Assembly (NCBI GenBank): GCA_000310025.1
Contig: FN649757.1
Location: forward strand, 14,270 to 78,269
Length of the DNA stretch: 64,000 nt
Source of the DNA: Ectocarpus siliculosus
Lineage: Eukaryota > Sar > Phaeophyceae > Ectocarpales > Ectocarpaceae
Direction: 5' to 3'
Shown here: positions 51,743-63,273 of the stretch, piece after piece
Numbering within the stretch: position 1 is the stretch's first letter
How the letters are laid out: each line of letters opens with the position of its first letter
The notes under the pieces: model-generated
Told to the model about the DNA's origin: nothing
Seen by the model: only the letters and a program-made list of their open reading frames with translations
The model's database searches: none
Program-made: the position numbers and the translations under genes

Positions 51743-54700
51743 GTGAGACCGCTGTCCAGGGTGCAGCACCCCGTCCAAAAATGTCACGGTTGTTCACGGA
51801 GCGGTGTCTGGTACGAAGTAATGTAACAGGCGTAGGGGCGGAGCGGGGCGGAGAGGGCCGGAGCGGAGCGGTTTAGCGTGAGATTTTCCAATGAAACAAA
51901 ACCCGCTCCGCTCCGTGACGTGAGTAAGCAAACCGCTCCACTCCGTGAGAATTTTGTCGTCGGATAAACTGCTCCGCCCCGCTCCGTAAGGTTTCCCAAT
52001 AATCCGTACGAGCGATATTTTCACGGAGCGGTCGGAGCTGCTCCGTCACATGCATACCCTAAGGTTGCGAGTCAGCGCACCCCCGTGCGGTGGTCTGGTG
52101 GTCTGTTGAACATGAACATTTTCACCATTTAATTTGCATCGCACCCGTACGATGACTCCGGACCGTGCGATTGACCCCGTGCTGAAATCGAACTAAATCA
52201 TTTGGTTTTGGTATTTAACGCACACCCCTGTTCGATGACTCCAGTACAGAACGGGCCCGGCGACAAGACACGTCAAATTCGGGTAAAGCCTCAATTTCCT
52301 ATTTTTTTGGGCAGAAACCCCAGCCGAAGTCGGCCAATTTTTTTATTCCTTGGAGCTGTCGCTGTTGCTGAACCCATTATTTTCACATTTCTGGCGAGGA
52401 AAACAACAACCCACCAAGCCTTCATGGGTATTATACCGACAGCTCGGTGTAGCCAATGTTGGGGGTTGTGGCAGAACAGCAGTACTGCAGCAGCGGGTAG
52501 CGCAGCCCGCAGCGGCGCGGGGGCGCGGGGGGCTCCGCGAAAATAACCACTTTCGTCGCCCTCTACCAAATAATTACATGACATGAGCAAGGTACGGGGC
52601 GGGGGCATGGTGGCAGCAGCAACAGCAGTAGCAGCGGCACCTTTCTTATTGGACACGCTCCCCCAGCTACCCCTTGTTTCTTTTGTCTTGGGGGTATCGC
52701 ACGATCATGTTTCTTATTGAGGCGTTTCTTATATTGTTGCCGAGATTGAGCTGTGTTTCTTAGCCCTTTTTTCTTATTCTTCGTTAACATCAGAGCTTTT
52801 TTCTTTTCACACCATTTTTCTTAATATTGGGGGGCCGTTCTGTATGTGCAGTCCTGAGTAAACCTGAAGACGATTATTATCAAGAATTATTAACGCACAC
52901 CGGTATGCGGTATGTGGTACTCTAAAATACTTTCAGATGCACCCTCAGTTGAACTGCGGTTACAGGTTCCACGCAACGTACACATACACATGCACATCAG
53001 TCAACCACATGTTAGCCCGGTGGATGCTATAGGTTTTCGAGAAGCACACACACAAAAAACAAAATGCGGCGAAATAAAACGCGACGAAATACGAAATCCC
53101 GTCGGCGGAAATACGCTGAAACCGTGCCAGCCAGGGATCAATGCGCCGAAGACAATGTTTTACCGTGACGAACCAACTACCCAACACCTCCTTCTACACC
53201 TTCTCAGCATTACATACAGAGAGATGCACAAGATGGCTACCAAACTGTCCTGTTGAGCCTGTTACCCACAGAAGAGATATCGCTGTGTGCTGCTCGGGAA
53301 ATCGTGGAAATACAGGTCGCCTTCGCTGACGCTATGGAATCATTCACTGCTACATTGATCTATCTTCGAGGGTTTTCTTTGATGGAGATGGATTCGTTGG
53401 GTCATATTAGGAAAAAAGAAAAAAAGAAATACAGGCAGAGCACCCATACATATAGGTCGTTTGTCGCCGTTGGGTTGGGTTGGGTTGGGTTGGGTTGGAT
53501 AGGGTAGGGTTGGGTTGGGTCGGTCGGTCGGTGGGTGGGTCGATCGGGCGGCCTTGGGCCGCCTTCGTCGATCGCGCCGCCGTGGCCCCGTCGATCGTCG
53601 CCAGCGGTCGTCCTTGTTGGGAAAATAGAAAAAAGAAAAACAGGCAGAGCACCCAAATGGGCAATTTTGTTGAAAGCCACGGAAGAACTTGCCACAATTA
53701 TCTGTGTTTCAGAGGGGTAGAACCGCATCTCCCACCAATCACACGTCGATTTCGTAAGACATTTTGTAAGACAGAGACAGTTGATTGGCCGATGGGCACA
53801 ACGCTCTCGGGAGAATCCCCGAAATCCTCTTGCACAGCAGCACCACACACACCACGCAGACAACATACGAGACAACCAGCACAGCACCATACGGACTGCT
53901 GTAGGCCAAGAGAGGCGTTGGGTGTGACTCTTACAGCCGATTGCCTGCTGTCGGTCGCCAGCACAAGCGAGTGACGACGCAAGTCAATCTGCCGTCCGTC
54001 TGCATCATACTCAACCTACCGATCTTTGGAGCTTCAAACACAGACGCATCCCCAGAACAGAGCCAACCAGACGTACACACTGCTGTCGGCCAAGGCCGGC
54101 CAAAGGCACACATCATGGCTGGCGTCGGAAGCTATTTTTTTACCCCGAGGCCTGCTGCTGACAGCGTAAGCGAGATAACACCCGAGTGCACACCAGTCAA
54201 ATCTTCTTCGTCTGCAGGCCGATCTTTGCTTCCACCACAGAAGCATTCCCTAAACAGAGACAAGTGAGACGTACACAACGCTGTACGCCGAGGGCCGCCA
54301 AATATACACATCGTAGCGCATCTGTACGCATTACGCTAGCGCGACTCTGAAAGAAGACGGAGAGGCATCGGGGGCGATTTTTAGGGCTTGTTGCCCCCGC
54401 TGCTAGAAGCGAAAGCGATTAAAGCAAGTGAACACCCACCCTGCACGGCAGGAGCAACAGCAGCAGCATGTGATGATCATGCGAGCTAAACAGCGCTCTC
54501 AGTCATCCCCTGACTGGTGGTGTCCGGTGAGGTGTGAGCGTGTGCACTGGTGACCTCTATGGTGGCGTAGGCTCCATCCGTATCTATCTACGCTTGCTTT
54601 CATGTCTCTCTCGGCCCCTTCTTTTCGCGCTTCGCGCGAGAACATATATATATATTTTGGTTGGACCCCTATGCATGAGAGGTGAGCCGGAGAACAGGTA

Positions 54701-57700
54701 GCTTCCGCTGATGCAATGGATTCATTGCTAGTCTATGTTAGAATCTTTACTATGGACAGAGATGGAGGTTTTGTGTGATATTAAAAAAGCATTAAACCAC
54801 TTAATTTCCCACCATCGAGGTGTGCCTACAAGCGACGCACAATCGCTTGGCAATCATGTCGGAGTATCAAGTACGCGGGGTACCGCGATCTCAGGGGCTA
54901 GTGGTGGCGACCCTTCCCCTGCGGACGCGGACGCGGTAAGTTTGGTTGAATGGACAATGTGTTTCATTTCCTTCATACCTTCACGTGCGGTGTGCGACGA
55001 TGACCTACCCATACAGCAGAGCTAACATGCGAGCACTGCCATGGTTGAAGGGGTGAAAGTTTCCCCGAAATCGCTGGCACTCAACTACCCTACTGCTGTA
55101 GGTTGCGAGTCTTCGCACCCCTGTGTGGTGACTCCGGACCCTGTGCGGAAAAGGAATTAAATCATTAAGCCATTATTTCCATCGCACCCCTGTGCGATGA
55201 CTCCGGACCGTGCGGTAACTCGCACCTTTACGGTATACAATCCATGGGCAACATCGCAATATCTGCCGTTACATATAGACCGCAGTACAGCCTCGTTTTT
55301 TCCAAGGAGTCACGGGTTTTGCACGGTGCGAGCCGTACTTCACAAGACATGATGTGTGTGCATGGGCTTCCGTATGGTCTACAGTCTACACCCACATAAT
55401 AACATGAAAACAAACAACGTACAAAAACAAAACATGCATGAACATTTGATTTGACAGGACAAGCTGCCAAGAGGAGAGAAAGGGGGTTGGCAGGGACTCG
55501 CGAATATCCGTTGTTGGCAGGCAATGACGCCCGACCATGTCGGCATGTGGCCATATGTTCCTCATATTCGAAGCCCGCTCTTACTTGTTGTTGTAAATGC
55601 CTTCGCATAAAAACCGCTCCGGTCTACGGTTAGTACCTTCTAATGTCCGTACTGGTCCAACTGACGCGGACACCTTCCGTGGCCACAAGCCAACTACCCC
55701 GTGAGATGAACCAACGGCAGTTGGACAATAGTCTTTGCTGCATGTCACACAATATGTTAGGGAACATTGCTTGCAGCTCTGTTGGGAAGGCTAAACCTGC
55801 AACTGTCTGAGCTGCTCGTGCGGGAGATGAAGTGGTGGTTGTGTTCGAATCTGACTGAGTGTACCAGGGACGTCTTGTCTGTATTTGGGCGTAGTGGTCC
55901 CTTGTAGAGAGTGGTGAACAACACATGAGACGCCTGGTGTTACCCAACACCATCGTGGCGAGTTCAAAAACGAGAGAGGGCAAGCGGTTGAGGAATTGAC
56001 GGCGGCTGTTTGGTATGTGTCGCAGGAACGAATGGGTCGAGGAGATATCCATAAGAGAAACGGTCCCTTCACCTGTGACTACATACAGACAACGCCTTCG
56101 GTTGTTTGGGCTACTCTGGCATCGCCGACGCGTACGGTGTGAATGGAGACCTCCACACACAACCCCCACCGGGCGGAAACATCAATTTTCAATGTATCAA
56201 ACCCAACGTATTGCACGAAATCACAGGTAATCCATCAACTTGTACGGATATCCGAATGATTTCAGCGGTTTTTCTCACGGTGCACCGTCGTCAAGGCGTC
56301 GGTTTCGCGCGGTGCATGCAGCAGAGGAAATGAAACCGCTCCGTTAAAAAAATGTGCTACGGATCAACGGCTGCTCCGTTCCGCTCCGTGGTATGAAAAG
56401 AAAAAAACGGTTGCTTCGTGAGATACTACTCCCCTCGGATTAACCTCTCTCCGTCCCGCTTCGTGAAAAGTTCGGAAAGGAAAAAAAAGCTCCGCCGGGC
56501 GGTTCTCCTCCGTGAACAACCCTGAAAAATATGAGAAGGTGCCCAATACCAATTTGTTTTTTTATTTGCACCTGCAGCTGCGACATTTACTTACATTTAT
56601 TTTCCAAAGTTCCACAACACAGAGCCCGCGCAGCTGATGTGTTCATCGTATGCATATGCCACACCCACCGAAGATACCACACACCTAGCAAAAATGTAAA
56701 GAAGCCACATCAGTTGTGCAATAGCACCGACCAATTGCGGCACAGGCGATATCACACCCCTTGCATGTTGAGCCGCAAATGTATATCCACGGAGCCCCCA
56801 GTCACACGTTGCAACCTTGCAACGGTTTGCACCGGTTGCTCCGGGTGTTGGGATAGGCCGCAACACCTATGGAGACGGACAATACCGCGGAGATTAACGA
56901 AGCACAAAACCCTGCTGAAAGCCTCGCCAGTGAGACTGCAGTGAGTTAGACTTCAGCAGCGGCGCCACGCCCAATGGCGTCGTTGTGTCATGTGTTTTCA
57001 GGGGGTCGCATCCCGCGGTGGAGGAAATTGTGGCCCCTGAGACGCCGTTAGCAACTATGCATAACTTGACACCGAGACGGAGGCCCACACAACAAGAGTT
57101 ACTCCTCTGACTCCCGCAGCACCCGCTCTGTCGTCCCCCGCCGGTGCTGTTGAGGCCCGCACAGCATCTGCGCAGCACAATCTACTGCTGACACCCCCGC
57201 AGAAAACACCTTCTAGGCCTGGTACCGCCCGTGCTGCTGAGCCCCGCACAACGCTTCCTGTAGGTTGGGTCCGTTGGACGCACTTTTCATCCCACAGGTG
57301 ACATGGTGGCACCACATCTCTATACACACCCTTGTAGTGACACACCCTTTGGTAGGCTCGTGTAGGCCCACTTCATCCCACGGGTGACATGATCACACCT
57401 GATATTTTTCACACACAGCCCCATCGGTGTTTGCCATTGGGGTTGGATTTTCGGCGCTCGGTAACGACGTTGTAAAACGAGCCGATCACTTCGTGAGCTC
57501 GGCAACCAGGTTACCGCTTTTGTTTTGCCTCTGTTTGTTTTTGGGGGTACCATGAATGGTGGTCGAGTAGATTATGTTGTGCGGGGTCGAGCGCCCTCAC
57601 TCGACGCAAGGGGGGTGATCGCACCACGGTGTGTAGTATTGGTCAGGCACCCTCGCGACAGTTACACAGTGCTTCTTACTGTCTCTGGAAGTGAAAGCAC

Positions 57701-60700
57701 CAGAAAAAATAATTAGGTCATACGCAGTTGTCATCCGTACGCAAGGAAGTAAGCACAAGATGCCGAACACCGTTAGCAGGATGCACTGCACCGTTCATGC
57801 GACTCGCCGAATACCTCACGGTGCTTCGCGCTTGGTAATGTGAGAGCCTGGTCCGGTGAGAACCCGGCATGCTCCGTCCCGGCTTTGTAGGGATGCGAGG
57901 TCAATGGTCTAACGACTACGGCATGCACGGCTATGAGTACACCCCCTTGTGGGGTGGAATCCTGGGAGTGCAGTTTAGCACGGGTCACACAAGGTTCCAC
58001 CCACACACAGAATACCATACCCGTTTGAGTAAGCTTGTTTATCCTATTTTCTATGACTCGGGTGTGGTATCTTGTGTCACCTATGGTGGGCTATGTACGT
58101 AGACTAGACGTTTAGAAACCACACCGAACCAAAGCCAGAGAAAAAATAACGGGGAAAAGTATGACGTTTTACTCCACGTTTGCTAGGCGACTCAAGCTGC
58201 TCATGGCATGTGTGTTGTAGAGAACGCAAACGCTATGAGGCTGCGATTGTCTCCAGGTTCGCGCTGCGGCTCAAGTTTCTTGTAGGATGTGTGGTGCCAA
58301 CCTCTCTCGTAAGACAGGGATAGATAATAAGGGTGCGAGAGATGAGGCAGTATGCTTGTCGCGGATTCGGCGAAGGTGTGGTCTACTCTAGGTTACAGTA
58401 GGTCTTCGAGGATTATATGAGGTGGAAATTGCCATGCAGCCACCTGTAGCAGCCCCTGACCCCATTAGCGATATGGGCCCGCCGAGCATTGTTGCGTGCT
58501 GAGCAAGACGTAACACGGCATATGCGTCCGTCGTATTGGCTTTCAAGGGTGCGATCAGGGGCGGCTATAATTTGATGATATCTTGCGCACGGGCCAAGCA
58601 CCGGCGGCTCTCTTGCCTCTTACCTACATATGATAGGGGGGCCCGCAGAGGTTTCTGCACGTGAGTTTCTTCTGGCTTAGCTCTTTGATATGACTGTCAC
58701 TCACTCCTCCGGGGAGCATTGTAGCGTTATGCGTTTGTGTACGATGCAAATGAACATGAAGTGTGGCCCAGCCTAAGCGCCACCTGTGTTTGACTTCTGT
58801 TTGCAACCTTCCGACCCCCACGCTGAGATTTCGGCAGTACTGCATGTGACCGGAACGAAAAGAACGGATTCGTTCATAGAGGCGGAAGGCCGCTGATTTC
58901 GTAGGGTACAAGCCTACTCTTGTCAGGGCAGTACAATACTCCATGTGGAACGCCCTTCACATTGCCGTGTGTGACCAGACAAGCAAATGTTGAAGGCCGC
59001 GCCAAAACGCGAAATGTCGGATGTTTAAATACGTCGTCGATTGTTTTCCTCACGCTCCCGAAAAGGACTGCGGTTAGAGTGGCGCGAACGATCCCGTTAA
59101 GGACGTTCCTGTTAGGGCGTCTTTCATGTTTCGGCTGATTTTGGGGCCTGCTGGGTTGCGGGTTGCCGAGCAGTTGACGCATGAAAGTCGGCCTATATAG
59201 GGAGGTGCGATTACTCCAACAACCCAATTACTCTCTAATGCTCAATACGCATCCATTGTGCTCCGTGCTACAAGTAGGTCAAACAGATGGCTCATGGCAT
59301 CTGCTTGCGTCCAAAATGGAGGGGGCGTAGTGGGCTTAGTTCCGCGCCAACAATAACTGCTTCAAGTACGTACATACATCCGATACTCTCGACATTCAGG
59401 GTTACTCTGAGTTCTTCCGTTTCAGTCGACGAACTCCGGTCCGAAAACTCATGTGAAAAGTGAAGGATTCATTACCTTGCAACTACCGCTTTGGTACCCT
59501 TTTGCCCTCGCAAATTCTTGTACGATCTTAGGCGCTGTGTGAAGTCACGCAGCCCATGCAAGTTCAGCAAACGGCGGTGGCATCTCCCCAAACCACCCCA
59601 GCAGGAAGGACGGCCTCAGCGACTTCATGGTGATGGCACGCACGGCAGAGAGCCTCTTCTCAAAGCTACACCACCCGGCGAATTCGCAACATCTGGCCTG
59701 TTGCCTATGAAGAGGTGCACTATACTGAGTTCATGCGGTCAGTTGGCAATCCCTAAACCGTTTATGTTTGGGTTTAGAATCCAACGGACATGCAGACCGG
59801 ACAAACGGTAGCACACAGACGTGCAACGCGACTTGTAGGTTCTTGCATGAGTGCATTGAGCGTTTGGCAGCGTTAAACATTTTGAACTTTGGTCAGAAGA
59901 CGGTGTGTCGTTCAAGGAGAAGTCTACTACTGCTGGGTGGTATGTTCGAATTTTCCATCTTGTACCGGCAGCAACCAATGTTGAACTCCCTGACACCCAT
60001 GTAAGTTCGGAACTAAACTGTTTACATTCGTAGGGAATCAAACACGTGCTTGTTCTTGCAGGGTGGTATAGACTAGCCGACAAGTTCACCTCCTTGGCGT
60101 TGATGGAGAGTTCCCGTGGCGTTGCCTATTTTTGGTACACGTTTGCACCTTTCTTTGTTCATGCCTTTGCCTCATGTCCTGTTGCTTCATACAGGTTCAG
60201 GTTGAGTGCATCTCCGGCGATTGGTCTGGTGGGAATGCAGGAGAACACCTTCCTTACCGACTTCTTCGGTTGCGTTGGGTTTCTCCCGCTGACCACCCAG
60301 AGGTATCGCATACATGCTACTTTGGACAGCAGTACGCTACTTGCGGGAAGAAAAATCTGCTCATTTTACATACCGTTAACCAGTGTGTATATTGTCAATG
60401 TCGTTCATTCTGCATGCACATTGCAAAGCGTTATCGCTCGAGTATGCTGGTGGTGTTTGTCCTTCCTACCTTACTCCATGACCCTATACGCGGCACCTTT
60501 ATGGTGTATTTTCTGTTTGACAGGCACATTCGCGAGACAATGGTGAAGATGATGGCATCCCCGGCCTCTCGAAGACAGTCAGCGGCCGGGACCGACTGTG
60601 ACGAGGCCCCGGAACTCAATCTTCTTATGGGCCCGTCGACCTGCATCTTCTGGTGTGCCGTTGCCCTGGGGGCGCTCGTGAGGGGCAGTCCACTCGAATC

Positions 60701-63273
60701 GGTGTGAAGGTGGCGTCGTTTCTCTCCCTCTATATGCGTTGGAGGTTACCCGTGTCGTTTCCGGAGAATGCAACCAGGTTTCGCCATTCACACATCAAAC
60801 CGAATTGGTGTGCGGTGTTAACGTTGGTTTGCCATCGCAGTTTGTTCATGCCACAAACTTCCCTGCCTCGACTGCGGTCTGTAATAGGTGTCGAAGTATT
60901 CTGAACTGGCACAGAAAGCGCTGGCAACGAGCTACCCGGGACCCGCAGATCTGGAGGTCGGAAAGTGAGTTACAGGGATGGCGGATAACAAGATCCCGCT
61001 GGCAGTGAAATTTCGATCATTTGTAGGCGGCGCACGCTACACCCAAGCGCCCGTTCTGACGCTTTTGTTCTTGGCAGGGTCGTCGTGCTTATACGCTGAC
61101 GACATGTTCGTGATTTCTCAACAACTCGCGCAAGTTGCTCATCCTGTCTGCCGACAATGTCTGCTTGTGTGTTTCTGAGCAGGGCGTGGGCAATTCTGGC
61201 CTACCTGTACGGCTTCATGGGAAACTTGGTGAGCTTTCGTCCCAGCCCCTGTCGTCCATGTGGTTGCGCATCACCGTTGATGCGTGTGAAGTACGTGCCT
61301 GTTTCTGTTCCTCTGTGCCGAGGCAACCGGCGCACACAAACATATTTGCAAGTGGGCCTCTTCGCCGACGTGCTTGGTACACGTTAGAAACAGTCTGCTC
61401 CAGCTGACAATCGCTATATTTCGGTTCCTCCGACGTGCTTCTGTTCTACTGATATTTCCGTCCTTAGGTTCTGTTTCAGGGGTATCTGGCTCTTTCGGAC
61501 TCGTTCTTGACAAGTTCTATTGAGCAAGGGTCCGCCGATGTGCTTCCGGTGGTGAGGAGTTCGTTTGCACCCGCCTATTGTAGGGTGCTTACGGTGACCG
61601 GGGTACAAAGAGCATGGATCCTCCTCTCGTGTCTGTACTGAAATGCGTGTGGATGACGCATGCTGACCACGACAGCCTTATATTGCGGTCTAAGACATGG
61701 CGTGAACCCAGTCCCTCAAGGAGTGCGGGCAAGGAACGGCATTCAACGACGCCGGATGTCCTTGTCTCATGTCACGTTTTTATTTGGGAAACTATGTGTG
61801 CCGCTGTGGTTGGTGTGTGTCCTTTGCGGCCGTGTGCTGACCAGGGGTTCGCCGAGATTGTCAAGCACAAAGATATCGCCAACTCGTCCTGCGGACAGTG
61901 GGAGAAGAAGTCGTTTTGCGCCCAAGAGCAAGCTACTCCGCAGGTGTGTGGTCGGTTGCTTCGCAGACCAGTCTGGCAATAGTTCCTTCAGCCAGAGTGC
62001 GCGGCCCGGGACTGATGCGTGCCGACAGAGTGTTGCACACGTGCCTCGAATATCTACCGTAGGGCAAGGTTGTCCGCCGGGCCGCATCTATGCTCTCCAC
62101 TGAAATACCACAACAAAGTGGCATGTATTGAAATCATTTTGTTTTTTCTGCCAACATCGCAACCTCTCTTGCCCTTTCGTCAACGCCCGCTCGCCAATCT
62201 TGCTGACCCCGTAATTCCAGTTGAAGGAAGCTGCCACGGAAGTCGAGTTATATCAATATGTCGCTCAGTCATTCAGAGCATTTGAGCAAACTGTCCACGT
62301 AACAGCGAGCATCAATAGCGCGACGGCGGGCGATCACCTATGCCAGGCCGCGTCTGATGGCAGGTCAGACACACTCCTCCAGTCCGACCACGTTCTTCTA
62401 CCTGGGGAGGTAGCGAACGCTATGGGGACGGTGTCAGCAAGTGGGAACTTTCTCGACTTTGAGCCGCTTGAAGAAGCAGTAGATCGGTGAGTCGAAAGGC
62501 TACGAACTTGTTTGAGCACACGCGTAATCTTATGACAAACGGGTTTGGAGATGTGTATCAACCGATATCAGGGTGCCACGAAGATGGGAATACAGCTTCC
62601 ACCGAATCAGGGCCCCGCGATGGTGGATATGAGCAGGCACGTAGACCGTTCGTTGCCTGGGCGTTCAGGCCGTATTTCCTCCTGAACGAACTGGCTAACA
62701 CCTTCCCACACACCCGCTGTCGCACATCTCACCTGCAATCGGCATGTGTTCCTCCTGGGATGCGGCGATTCTGGTGTGAGCAGACCAAGCGTTCGTGGGG
62801 GCATCGGCAGCCTCCAAGTTAACTCGTGAGAGAGGATGGGTTCTAGGTGTCTAGATGCCCCTTACTCCACTTCTTGATATCGATGCGTTTGTTGTTGACG
62901 AATTTCTCGTGTCTTGCATGGTAGGGGTTGGGGTGACGATCATGTGATCAAGGCAAATCTTAAATGCCAACCGGTCTTGCAAAATTGTGTTCGGATTCAA
63001 CGCCACATTGGTTGGGCACTTTGGCGCTGCCGATGAAAACTATGGCCAGTACATGCTTGGAATGTTCTGTTCGCCCAGAATGTCGTGTCCGACTAGTGGT
63101 CATTAAACAACAGCACCTTGCGCCCTCGACCCTTTTCCCGTAATTTCCGAACCCTACAGAACACTTGTCTTCAAGAAGGCAGCAAAGGGCGATGTTCATG
63201 GCGCCCTGAAGAGAGTAGGCCGCTGTGTCCAGATTTTCGAGCGTTACCCTGGCTTGTGTCGCAGCATGATCGG
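51582..63273 (+). CDS. Gene D: Zn2Cys6 regulator, exons 1-11, runs off the window
   Basis: Exons read at 51582-51742, 59532-59714, 60195-60302, 60524-60701, 60888-60964, 61183-61228, 61468-61551, 61845-61943, 62221-62486, 62784-62825 and 63160-63273, all in phase. Exons 12 and 13 must lie beyond 64000. The cluster is CSECGRKKKRCDGQQPCG plus RCVKSRSPCKFSKRRWH, and the basic linker differs more from A-C than they do from each other, so DNA preference may differ. Exon 4 is 48 bp shorter than in C, losing a poorly conserved stretch, and exon 8 is 6 bp shorter; both keep frame. No stop was found. Intron 1 is 7.8 kb and contains a 4.7-kb hAT-like element. Confidence 0.8.
52062..55223 (+). repeat. 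Direct repeats of ~110 bp inside the hAT-like element
   Basis: Segments at 52062-52172 and 55099-55223 both run from AGGTTGCGAGTC to GATGACTCCGGACCGTGCG. A partial third copy is at about 52215-52255. They lie 3 kb apart in the same orientation and could bound a nested insertion. Confidence 0.55.
53471..53525 (+). repeat. (TTGGG)n tract with G-quadruplex potential
   Basis: About ten near-perfect TTGGG units, one variant ATAGGGTAGGG, then GGTC/GGTG units. Many GGG runs separated by two bases on the plus strand would favour a G-quadruplex. Confidence 0.8.
55630..56169 (-). other. Unassigned 179-codon open frame in the hAT-like element
   Basis: Composition is protein-like (for example FLRHIPNSRRQFLNRLPSLV and AQTVAGLAFPTELQAMFPN). 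It ends close to the right subterminal repeats. No hAT transposase signature was recognised. It may be a decayed exon of the element or captured host sequence. Confidence 0.22.
56533..59531 (+). other. Remainder of intron 1 of gene D
   Basis: Sequence at about 58200-58620 aligns with the same part of introns 1 of B and C (GCAGCC...GTAGCAGC, GGCTTTCAAG, GCCAAGC-CC-GC-GCTCTCTTGCC). A dispersed repeat lies at 57400-57955. No exon was identified before 59532. Confidence 0.55.
57400..57955 (-). repeat. ~560-bp dispersed repeat, minus-strand copy
   Basis: It is the reverse-complement partner of 45405-45960. The two copies lie on either side of exon 1 of gene D, about 11.4 kb apart. Confidence 0.65.

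Larger units (their letters stand above)
51785..56524. mobile_element. hAT-like DNA transposon, 4.74 kb, with 8-bp TSD
   Basis: The left end CACGGTTGTTCACGGAG (51785-51801) is the inverted match, at 16 of 17 positions, of the right end (56508-56524, reading CAGGGTTGTTCACGGAG in reverse). The flanks are AAAAATGT (51777-51784) and AAAAATAT (56525-56532), an 8-bp duplication with one change, the length typical of hAT. CCGCTCCGT/ACGGAGCGG motifs are repeated inside both ends (to about 52060 and from about 56320), like hAT subterminal sites. No BED finger or hAT dimerisation domain was recognised, so it is non-autonomous or decayed. It lies in intron 1 of gene D. Confidence 0.82.

Noticed and set aside
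53471-53525. Telomeric repeat or chromosome end
   Set aside because: The TTGGG tract is short, imperfect and embedded in a transposon-like element inside an intron; it is not at a sequence end.
53402-53974. Overlapping 160-codon frames on both strands
   Set aside because: They are produced by the (TTGGG)n tract and adjoining tandem repeats, with Thr-Asn-Pro or Trp-Val-Gly runs.
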